Positions 35,697-46,282 of a stretch of DNA of 64,000 bases are shown here, piece by piece. Position 1 is the stretch's first letter; every line of letters starts with the position of its first letter. The stretch covers positions 56,541,519-56,605,518 of the forward strand of contig CM049306.1 of assembly GCA_026874595.1 (NCBI GenBank), given 5' to 3'. The notes below the pieces were generated by a model, which saw nothing but the letters and a program-made list of their open reading frames with translations, was not told where the DNA came from and did not search any database. The stretch is from Sipunculus nudus. Taxonomy: Eukaryota > Annelida > Sipuncula > Golfingiida > Sipunculidae. Made by a program: the position numbers and the translations under genes.

Positions 35697-36319
35697 TAGT
35701 CCCCAGCGGTAGGAGGATGGACTACTAAAAATGTCGCTTCTGTCCGTCCATCTTTCTGTCTGCCCGTCTGCCTTGCCCCCCATCCCTACCAAATATCTCC
35801 AAAACCCCTGTAGCTATCTTCACAAAATTTTACATACATATTTTTCAGATGACTGGCGTGTGGTTATGAAATGCAGGTGGCGCCACCTACTGTTATGCTA
35901 CTTTCCACAATCCAAAAGGGTCTCTTCCACTTCTTTTACTGATAAGTGAATAAATAAGAACATCTGATCCTTCAAATCTTATGCAACAATTCCTTAGACC
36001 AAGGAATTTTAAAATGAATGTAGGTTGAACTGGATTTCTTTTAAAATGAAGTTTTCACAGGATGTTCAAATTTTTCTGATGGCAGAATTCTTGATTTTAA
36101 CTGTTTCCATGAATGTTGTGAAAGCTGTTATCTTATATCTTAGGAACCACTGCAGCTTTAACACCAAATTGTGCATACATGTTGATTATGTGATTGATAT
36201 GTGATGTTTAGATTTTCGGGTCAGAGGGTCAAAGTTCAAGGTCAAAGGTCCACATTTTTCATACTATGCTGTTCAAATGTTGGTGCCTCCTATATTATTA
36301 GGGGACACATGATATTTGT
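35697..36319 (+). mobile_element. Small element of the TAGTCC-hairpin family, copy 1
   Basis: It begins with the hairpin TAGTCC...GGACTA (35697-35702 and 35719-35724) and continues with CTGTCCGTCCATC and CTGCCCGTCTGCC. It includes the palindrome AGGTGGCGCCACCT near 35876, and later GGTCAAAGTTCAAGGTCAAAGG. It ends near TTAGGGGACA...TTTG, directly followed by the next copy. No coding capacity. Confidence 0.65.
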
Positions 36320-36708
36320 TAGTCCCCTGCCATAGGAGAGAGGACTAATAAAATGGTCCGCGTCTGGCTGTCCTTCCATCCATCTGTCTGTCTGTTCTGC
36401 CCCATTCTTTTACCTCGGCCTATCTCTAAGAACATTGCTGCTTTCTTCACCAAATATTTACAGACTTACACAGCACATGACTGACATGTGATTTTCACCT
36501 TCAGGTGGCACCACCTCTATTTCAACTTTTTTCTGCACTCCAAATTGGTCTTTTCCATTTTTGTTCAGATAAGGCAGTAAATAAAAACATTTTAGCCTTC
36601 AAATCATTCGCAAGGTGTCCTTGGAGCTAGGTGAATGCATGTAACAGATAATACCTACATTTGAGTTATGCATGGGGCAGGGGACTATTTGGGACTCTGG
36701 GCCCTTCG
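36320..36708 (+). mobile_element. Small element of the TAGTCC-hairpin family, copy 2
   Basis: It begins TAGTCCCCTGCC (36320-36331), with GGACTA closing a hairpin at 36342-36347. Near its other end is the inverse GGCAGGGGACTA (36676-36687), followed by GGGACTCTGGGCCCTTCG. The core contains AGGTGGCACCACCT, a one-base variant of the shared palindrome. It sits head-to-tail with copy 1. Confidence 0.7.
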
Positions 36709-38870
36709 TTTAGAATTTATGTGATTTCTTGCTTACACTGCATATATATTAATTAACTCTTGGTAATTCCTGTAAGGATATGTTTTTATAATGCCTCTTA
36801 ATGGCAGATATATATTCTTGTTTGTCTCTCAGTTAACACAGTACTTGCCTCAATGTTGACAGCCTGAAAAACCTCGTGACCTAAGGTGGCTGGTGGCATT
36901 TGTGCTGAAGTTTAAAGGTCACTAGTACGAGTAAAGTAGTTGCAAAAGCCCTTTACAATACCCTTCTGCTACTGACTTGCCGCAAGATGTCCTTGTATAT
37001 GTTGGTGGGCCCCCATATTATTTACTGGTGGATATAAACAAAATGAAAAGCCTGTGTGGTGTGATTGGCATTTTTTTGCTTATATTTATGAAAGGTTCAA
37101 GGGAATATCTTTAGTTAATAAAGGTCAGATCTCCGATTCAGCTGCTTTAAGGTCACATATGAGACAGCTACAGTCAGATGTTGAGCACACAGACGCCCTT
37201 CTGCATACACAGCTCCTCCTCTGTGGTTAAGACCTTTCACTGGGGTTTTGAAGACCAGGGGTTGTGCAACTTCAAAGGTTCAAGCCCATAACCATTGGAT
37301 TACAAGTCTTGTATCCTTGTCATTAAATGACCATGCTCCAGTTGATGTCAGAAGATAATTTTTGGTGGTGGAGGCAAACAGTATGTATCTAGAAAAGGTC
37401 AGAAGATCAGTATATCAGCAAGTCAGTATGGCAGGACAGAATTACAGCATTGTAGGCACTGGGACAAGATATAATGAGGATAGTCAGATGGTCTTATAGG
37501 TTTTCAGGAAGCCCAGAGTGGCTGGGTATGTGAAAGGTCACATGTCTAGTGGTATTTCAGACAAATTGATTGGATAAGTAGTGCGATGGATGGCAGGAAG
37601 TCAGATTGAGTATTATTTCCTAATGTCCAATTTGTGACATTTTGTCCCTTCTGGTACAATTCTCTTGCAGCTTGATGTAAGCAACATGTGTTCAAGTCAA
37701 CTGTCACAGAGTATTTCAGAATTAAATCTTAATTACATTGAAATCCACCATCATTTACATTACCTTAAAACTAGTATTGTACTAAGGTAAGAGAAGTGTA
37801 ATTACAGTGAACTTATATGGAATCTTTAAACAGTTTATCAAATTTTCAAAATGTTAAGCTTTTGCTTTCCTTTAACTTTCCTGTTGGATTAAGCAAAATT
37901 AATTAATTAGTGTCATTAGGAAATGGAGTTTTCTGATTTTTCAAAAGATAAAGCTTTTTCTCTTGGTCAACAAATAAACATTTTTGAAGGTAACTGCCAT
38001 AAGAAGGTTTAAATTGAGGACTTCAAAGAAGAATTACAAGGGATATTACAGGAACAGAAATTATGTTTTATTCATTAATTTAGAATAAGAAGTCACACAT
38101 ACATGACTGAGTATGATTTCCAGATGGCTTGTTTGATAATTGGACTCTTCAGTATTCCAGCTCATTCTGTGGTGAACGACAGAAATGTTATTGCTTTCAG
38201 AAAATTTTTATGCACAACGTATTGTTGAAAAGGTAGTTGACCTCACCATGAATCTTTGTAACACTTCTTGCCTATTGATTAATTAGTGATCTTCTTGACA
38301 TTCTGGCCATCACTGGCTTATTTGCAAGTTAACAGTTTATGCATGTAGAGACTTAAAGAAGTCCTCTGCTTGTGCCTACTATACTTGTTACAGAGAAGAA
38401 GCAGAAGAATTCAGCAGGTTGAAGTGTATGTCAGGGACTCCATTAATTAATATGTTTTAATCCCTTCTGCTCCACAGGTGCGCCCTATAGGGCCTGCTGA
38501 TTGTCACAGCTCTGGATTTGTGCCACCTCCAAACAACCTCTAAAGGTCATTTTACATACCCTTAATTGGCTTACTTTTATGGGTTGAAATATTTTCTGTC
38601 ACCCATCATTTTGTACTTAAATGAAAGAGCAACACCTCAAGAATTGTCCTGTGATATGATCAAGATTCAAACTTGTGTGGATGCTGAACAATTTGGAAAA
38701 AGTGATTGGCTTTCACTCTCTTGGCCTTATTTTAGATGGGCCCTGGACAAGTCACCCACGAAAGTAATCCAACACTTGTGCTAATTCCTATAAATTTGTA
38801 ATTGCAGGCAATTGTGTCAGAAGTTATTCTAAATAATAAAAAATGAAATCATTGATCATGAGCATTTAAA
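36709..38870. other. Intronic sequence, nothing recognised
   Basis: No repeat, exon or RNA gene was recognised; short open frames only. Confidence 0.5.
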
Positions 38871-40299
38871 AAAAATATAATTTGACAGATTCCTCATGCA
38901 TTAATGGCTTTTATATAAGGGTTTAACAAAGAAGGTTTTGTAATTTCAGTATTGTATAAGTACATCATTTGACCACTGCATAATTTAGTCTTCATCAGGT
39001 TATACAAAACTAACTGGTGTGGTCACTTGCAACATTAGTGGTTTACCAAGCTGGAAGCTAGCAGAAAATGGAGTACACTAGCTTTTGGTGACTTTGATCC
39101 TGTTTCTTAATTACATGGCCCTTCGGGTAACCCAACCTTCTGAATTTTGGTGACATTAATTCACTTAATGCAGACATCCTGATATGTGATGGATCCCGTC
39201 TTACATAGCTTGCTTCCCCCATTCAGCACTGAACCATTGCTGTAGATCCATTAAAAGTATTGCTGTCCTGCCTGAGTACGTACCACTCAGTTTCTATCTG
39301 CTCTGTCAGGCCTGCTCTTTAACTGATGTAACTTTAGTATCCGCCACTCACTGTATGTAATATTTTGAAATGTGCATTATACCACCCAGCAGTGCAGAAA
39401 AACATGTTCTTGCTGTGAATACCAGAAAAGAAAACATTGGTAACTAATGGAATGGATAGACACAGTGTAGCTGTTTAATGAGAAAACATGTAAATGTTCA
39501 TACAGGCAAACAAAACTAAAGGTTGGCAAAGCTGTTTAATGTATCTTGTTTAGACTTTGTGCACATGTTATTTAGCTGTCCTGATATGTCTGGCTCTTCC
39601 CCTTTTTGGCACAACTGTCTCTATCCTTAAAAGGATTACTTTTAAAATATTGGGCTTGCCTTGACCCGTTCCTTACAACTGCTGTAACACAGGGAGCATT
39701 CTTAACACCTTATGCACCTTTTTTCGACATGAGCAGTGAAAGGAAGCTTATTTTCTCTATGAGAAAACTGCTGGTTGTGCAGTTTGTTAAAAAGCTGTCC
39801 GCTTTTCCGCGCAGCCACAGGAAAAACCCTGTGTAACCAAATATTCTAGATCTCGGTTTTAAAAAGCACAGTTTTTCTGCCACATTCAGTACAAAATTTT
39901 GAGGAAAGAAAACCAACATGTATCACTTGATTTAAGCCTGTGCGCCATAAGTCATTTTTTAATACAGACCATGACCTCACACTTGCACTGGTCAGCCAAT
40001 CACATCATTATCCATGTGTCTGTTCTCAGGGCAGTGCTCCCTTCCTGTGACAAACACATGCAGTAACACATGCACTAGAACCCTTTGTTATATTTAGCTC
40101 ATCCAGCTACAGACTCCATAAGCTTCTGTCATAGGGATGCAGTGTCCACTGTAGGTATAGCCATCTGTCCACACACAGCCAGTCTGTCCACTTCTGTCTA
40201 CTTCAACACCTTTATTTCCTGACCAGTTTTAATTTGGTTCATAATATCTGATAATAATAGGGTTAGGTGTAAGCTTTTAAACTTTTACATAGAATTTAT
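38871..40299. repeat. 1,429-bp direct duplication, copy 1
   Basis: Every stretch compared by eye reappears exactly 1,429 bp later. The copies abut with only an AAA microhomology at the junction. Its 76-codon plus and 69-codon minus open frames reappear unchanged in copy 2. No motif was recognised in them. Confidence 0.95.
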
Positions 40300-41728
40300 A
40301 AAAATATAATTTGACAGATTCCTCATGCATTAATGGCTTTTATATAAGGGTTTAACAAAGAAGGTTTTGTAATTTCAGTATTGTATAAGTACATCATTTG
40401 ACCACTGCATAATTTAGTCTTCATCAGGTTATACAAAACTAACTGGTGTGGTCACTTGCAACATTAGTGGTTTACCAAGCTGGAAGCTAGCAGAAAATGG
40501 AGTACACTAGCTTTTGGTGACTTTGATCCTGTTTCTTAATTACATGGCCCTTCGGGTAACCCAACCTTCTGAATTTTGGTGACATTAATTCACTTAATGC
40601 AGACATCCTGATATGTGATGGATCCCGTCTTACATAGCTTGCTTCCCCCATTCAGCACTGAACCATTGCTGTAGATCCATTAAAAGTATTGCTGTCCTGC
40701 CTGAGTACGTACCACTCAGTTTCTATCTGCTCTGTCAGGCCTGCTCTTTAACTGATGTAACTTTAGTATCCGCCACTCACTGTATGTAATATTTTGAAAT
40801 GTGCATTATACCACCCAGCAGTGCAGAAAAACATGTTCTTGCTGTGAATACCAGAAAAGAAAACATTGGTAACTAATGGAATGGATAGACACAGTGTAGC
40901 TGTTTAATGAGAAAACATGTAAATGTTCATACAGGCAAACAAAACTAAAGGTTGGCAAAGCTGTTTAATGTATCTTGTTTAGACTTTGTGCACATGTTAT
41001 TTAGCTGTCCTGATATGTCTGGCTCTTCCCCTTTTTGGCACAACTGTCTCTATCCTTAAAAGGATTACTTTTAAAATATTGGGCTTGCCTTGACCCGTTC
41101 CTTACAACTGCTGTAACACAGGGAGCATTCTTAACACCTTATGCACCTTTTTTCGACATGAGCAGTGAAAGGAAGCTTATTTTCTCTATGAGAAAACTGC
41201 TGGTTGTGCAGTTTGTTAAAAAGCTGTCCGCTTTTCCGCGCAGCCACAGGAAAAACCCTGTGTAACCAAATATTCTAGATCTCGGTTTTAAAAAGCACAG
41301 TTTTTCTGCCACATTCAGTACAAAATTTTGAGGAAAGAAAACCAACATGTATCACTTGATTTAAGCCTGTGCGCCATAAGTCATTTTTTAATACAGACCA
41401 TGACCTCACACTTGCACTGGTCAGCCAATCACATCATTATCCATGTGTCTGTTCTCAGGGCAGTGCTCCCTTCCTGTGACAAACACATGCAGTAACACAT
41501 GCACTAGAACCCTTTGTTATATTTAGCTCATCCAGCTACAGACTCCATAAGCTTCTGTCATAGGGATGCAGTGTCCACTGTAGGTATAGCCATCTGTCCA
41601 CACACAGCCAGTCTGTCCACTTCTGTCTACTTCAACACCTTTATTTCCTGACCAGTTTTAATTTGGTTCATAATATCTGATAATAATAGGGTTAGGTGTA
41701 AGCTTTTAAACTTTTACATAGAATTTAT
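40300..41728. repeat. 1,429-bp direct duplication, copy 2
   Basis: Same content as 38871-40299, with no difference found by reading. Its right boundary (41728-41732) is where ATTTATAAATTCATT replaces the ATTTATAAAAATAT of the inter-copy junction. It is either a very recent tandem duplication or an assembly artefact. Confidence 0.95.
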
Positions 41729-41974
41729 AAATTCATTAATTATGCAGATTAAACTTTATGCATTTTTTTCAAATAATAAAAACATGCTTATTTTCCTTTA
41801 TTCCTTGGCCAATTTGAGTCTGCTTGTTTTATCAGATAGGGCTAGGACTGACCTTTGAAATTTCTACACATAATTTTGAAATTCATTAATTCTGCAAGTT
41901 TTTTTTTCAAAATCACAAAAAAATGCTTTTCCTCCTTAATCTCTTGACCACTTTGAGTCTCTTTGTTATTCGTT

Positions 41975-43336
41975 GCGTTAGGGATATAGTAACGCCTCCG
42001 TTCATGCGTGCGTCTGTCTGTCCGTCTGAAATTGCCTTGTGGATGAATTTCAAGCCAAACCATTTGCCCAAATCCTTTCATCTCGCACATATTGCTTACC
42101 TATCCATGGATGAAGAAACCTATTGATTTTGAGGTCACAGGGTCAAAGGTTACGGCCACAGCACCCACTTCTTGAAAAAGATTGTGGACCCATTTTAAAC
42201 AAAACCATTTGATCTAAACCTTTCATCTTGCACATATGGCTTACCCACCCATAAATGAAGAAACCTATTGATTTTGAGGTTACAGGGACAAAGGTCACGG
42301 CCACAGCACCCACTTCTTGAAAAAGTTTGTGGACCCATTTTAAGCAAGACCTTTTGACGTAAACCTTTCATCTCGCACTTATGGCTTACCCACCCAGGAA
42401 TGTGGGATATAGTAACGCCTCCGTTCATGCGTGCGTCTGTCTGTCTGTCTGAAATTGCCTTGTGGATGAATTTCAAGCCAAACCATTTGCCCAAAACCTT
42501 TCATCTCGCACATATTGCTTACCCATCCATGGATGAAGAAACCTATTGATTTTGAGGTCACAGGGTCAAAGGTTACGGCCACAGCACCCACTTCTTGAAA
42601 AAGCTTGTGTATCTATTTCAAGCCAAGCCGTTTGACCAAAACCTTTCATCTCGCACTTGTGGCTCACCCACTCATAAATGAAGAAACCTTTCGATTTTGA
42701 GGTCACAGGGGCAAGGGTCACAGCCACAGCACCCACTTCTTGAAAAAGCTTGTGAATCAATTTCAAGCCAAACCTTTTGACCTAAACCTTTCATCTCGCA
42801 CATATGGCTCACCCACCCATGGATGAAGAAACCTATTGATTTTGAGGTCACAAGGTCAAAGGTCACAGCCACAGCACCCACTTCTTGAAAAAGCTTGTGG
42901 ATCAATTTCAAGCCAAACCTTTTGACCTAAACCTTTCATCTCGCACACATGGCTCACCCACCCATAGATGAAGAAACCTATTGATTTTTAGGTCTTAAGG
43001 TCAAAGGTCACGGCCACACCACCCACTTCTTGAAAAAGCTTGTGGACCCATTTTAAGCCAACAGCAGATATACTAACTCCTATGTTTGTACATCCGTCTT
43101 CCTGTTTGTCTTCCCATCCGTCTCAATATACCTTATTGATCAATTTTAAGCCAAATCATTTGATCTTTAGCTTTCTCCTTCACATATGCCTCACCCACCC
43201 ATACACGTACAACTTATTGAGTTTGACGTCAAAGCTCAAGCTCACACACCTGCCCTTCTCATTTTAACACTTGCACAATACACCCCATATCATTATGCTC
43301 CAATGGGAGGGGATGCTCCGCTTTGCTGTGCCCTTG
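41975..43336 (+). mobile_element. Tandem-core element with about 145-bp units
   Basis: The 5' hairpin is GCGTTA (41975-41980) facing TAACGC (41990-41995), followed by CGTCTGTCTGTCCGTC. Core units of 143-147 bp carry CACCCACTTCTTGAAAAAG (about 42163, 42308, 42587, 42730, 42877, 43021), TTTCATCTCGCAC and GATTTTGAGGTCACAGGG. The 5' head is repeated inside the core near 42404, suggesting a nested or partly duplicated copy. The 3' end is GCTGTGCCCTTG, followed by TTTT. The 66-99-codon minus-strand open frames are repeat by-products. Confidence 0.8.
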
Positions 43337-46128
43337 TTTTATTTAATTTGGCTTGGAGCTGCCTTTAAACTTTGACAAAGAATTTTGAACCTGTAGATGA
43401 GACCATCTAAGATACCAATTAACTTACCGTGATGAAAAGTTCATTACATGCACTTGAGGGAAAATTGCATAATTTTATGTCACAGGGCGGCTGGATACAC
43501 ACTGTCATAGATGTTAGTTTTATTGTCTGTCACCTTGTTTAATGTTCACCAAATAAAATCGCAGCAAATTTTTTAAATGTTAAAAAGTAAAAAGATGCAT
43601 ACAGATCTATGGAAAACAACCTCATGTGGAATATAATTAACTCCTTATAAGTAACTCATCATTTAAAGATAAAAATATTAAAGATTGCTTTATGTTGTGT
43701 TATATATATACTATATTTAGTTCGAATGACCATTATATATCAACAAGGATGATAATTCAAAGGCATGTCTCTAGTTAAATTTTACAAGTTAATCTGTGTA
43801 CTACAACATTATTACAGTCGCTAATTCTAAATGGCAAAGTATTAAATTGTTGCCACCATCTCATCATTAATAAAATCATCAAATAACATGTAACCATCAT
43901 ATCCCAGAATTAATGTGGAGGGCCTGAGCTTGTAAAATGAAGAGGCTGATATGGTCTGGGATAACAATCACAGATACAGGATTAATTAGGGTATTAATTC
44001 CTAATTAGGTTGTGTGTGGCTTGAGCTGTGGGACTGTATAATGTATCCACAGAGACGAATCAGCTGATCACCGCTGCCAGGTTTAGTTCATGAATAGATG
44101 AAGGTCGGTCTTCATCTGTTTGTCATACCGGAGGGTCAGGTACCAGTATTAACAGGCATTGACTGTAAGAAGGAGTTGATCTAGGATGACAAAGACTGGC
44201 AGTACAGCCCCGCTCAACTGTGCTTGTAATATTGTAAAGCATGATCAAAATCCATAAGCAGCGGACACTGTCTGTGCCAGTTCTCCTGTGTCAGATGGTA
44301 CAAATTGAATCTGGCAGTTTGAGAGAAGCGTGTATTAGACGCCAGTCTGCCTCTGAGATGTCCAATTAGGCACCACAGGCTTAATCGTGGAACCTTTGAG
44401 CTGTGCACAGGAAGTCCTGCTTGGATTAGTGTTTTGTTGGTGTCACGGCTGAATCACATGGCTCTCCAGCCAGGCGACGCTGATTGGCAGAGATGATGTC
44501 TGTATTGAGTAAAACCATGCAGATACTGCTCAGCACTGTAATTTTATCCCATTGTCCAATATTTTTACCAGCAGGTGTGTCGGTAAAATCCTCGCTCCAG
44601 GACATGGGTTTTGTCTCACCTGTCATTGGCATTGCATTGTTATATGCCACATATGTTAGAACCAGTGTTTGATTAATGTTACGACCAGTCTTTAATTTAA
44701 CAATGTTTCTATGTATAAACATCTCATAGTCTTGTCCAGAATATGAATGTACCGATCACTGCCATGAGCAAGAAACATGATCAGCTCATTTGAAAAATTA
44801 TATATATTAGTAGTGTGCCAATTAATTGATTAAAAAAGATTATGTATGCACAGGCAAAGAATCTACTACTGTCAGAGATACACAAACACAGAGTAATGAA
44901 CAGCATAAAACGGAATCTTGCGCAGCCAACAATAGTCTAATGGCAAATCAACCTTGGGTGCAGATGAATGGATGGTTTCATTATGAATACCCATATATAT
45001 GTCACATTATTTACTAGGGTCAATATTTTAGGTATTTATATATAGCAGATTTCAAGTAAATAGAGAAAGTGAATTAAATAATCAATTAATAATCAATCAT
45101 TGTTAGTTCTTATGTTTTTATCATCGATTGTGATTTAAAACCAATTCTAACCACTAAAACATATTAAATATAATGTTTCACATTAAAAGAAATTAAAAGG
45201 ACATTCGATTGAAAGGACAGTTGATATTATGAGAAGGAAGTAAAACTGAGAACATTCATTTTTATTTTTTCCTCGGATCTGAGTCAGAAAACATGACAGC
45301 ATGAGGTGTAGACGCTGCATAGTGATTCATGTTACAAACATAACAGAAAAAATATCACAATTTACAAGACCACAGGGAAATGGTTCCATTGACTGAAACT
45401 TTGAATTACTATCTTGGGAATTTGCGTTGTCTTTTTACATAGCATCAGGTTATATGTCATAATTAATATAAATGTAAGCTCATTTCCTAGAGAAAACAGT
45501 TAAGTGTATATGCCTGTTCATATTTATTATAGTTACATTTAATACAATAATTGCCATGGGATTGTAATGATTTGTTTTAATAGCATAAAGTTTCAGCTTA
45601 AGCTTCAGTCATAGCCTAAGCAGAGTTGACATATTTAAACATGTATACTTATTAAACAGTTAAAATATGTTACTAAAATGATTTTTTCATCCTGGCAAGA
45701 AGAATACAATTATTCATGGCCCTGACCAGAATCAATGTAATTATCAATGGGTATGAAAAGAATTTACACGATTATCAATGGTTCTGACAAGAGTGGATCC
45801 AAGAATGTTTACAGTTAAAAAAAAAAGATGAAGTTTTTAGATTATTCTTAAGTAAAGCAAGCAGTCTATATTTTTATCTAGCTCTATAGTGTGAAGGTTG
45901 GGCGCAACCGAAGTCCCAGTCTCGTTGAGACCGCTTGATAACCAAGCTTAGCTGGTTCCACAGACTGAATGTTGTGCTATGTGTTCATAGCTGGTCTCAG
46001 TAGGATCGATCTGACATCTGAGATCAATCTTAGTCTGTACACGGCCTATGTATACACAACATTTCTTGGAACATATATACTCAAAATGTATATCTATAAA
46101 TTTGTTATTCTACATTTTTTTTTTCCAG
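43337..46128. other. Distal intron 2, nothing recognised
   Basis: AT-rich, with no repeat family recognised. The pyrimidine tract before exon 3 (46111-46126) is a good acceptor context. Confidence 0.5.
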
Positions 46129-46282
46129 TGGCACCTATGATATATATGTGGACATAGATGGGAAAGATAAGTGTGTTGGGTCCTACGACAACCAGGGGAG
46201 CTTTGGTGAACTGGCACTTATGTACAACATGCCTAGAGCAGCCACCATCATAGCTACTTCAGCTGGTACCCTATGGGCCATG
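46129..46282 (+). CDS. PRKAR2: PKA-RII exon 3 in window (phosphate-binding cassette of domain A)
   Basis: The first base completes the split Ser codon, then [14 protein letters not shown] follows, ending in GTLWAM. The acceptor is TTTTCCAG and the donor GTAAGA. It contains the phosphate-binding cassette [15 protein letters not shown]. In the partial product the key ligand residues are Glu63 (contacts the ribose of cAMP) and Arg72 (contacts the cyclic phosphate). Both are present, so domain A should bind c[11 protein letters not shown] is RII-like; RI subunits have IYGTPRAAT. Residues 37-87, ending in phase 0. Confidence 0.97.

Larger units (their letters stand above)
15867..46128 (+). other. 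Intron 2 of the RII gene, 30.3 kb
   Basis: This single intron splits the serine codon between exons 2 and 3. It holds the 25-bp and 23-bp tandem arrays, the second MITE copy, the 42-bp minisatellite, element E1, the TAGTCC elements, the 1,429-bp duplication and the 41975-43336 element. No independent gene was recognised on either strand. Confidence 0.85.

Noticed and set aside
39606-41265. Pair of identical 76-codon open frames as possible duplicated genes
   Set aside because: Identical only because the whole 1,429-bp segment is duplicated; no motif, no splice signals, and an overlapping antisense frame of similar length.
42195-42911. Series of 66-99-codon minus-strand frames (CEMKGFGQ...) as a protein family
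   Set aside because: They are translations of the 145-bp tandem units; frames shift between units and end at unit borders.
45890-45965. tRNA-like stretch (GGGCGCAACC ... GGTTCCA)
   Set aside because: No cloverleaf could be formed: a TTCGA-type T-loop and a paired acceptor stem are missing.
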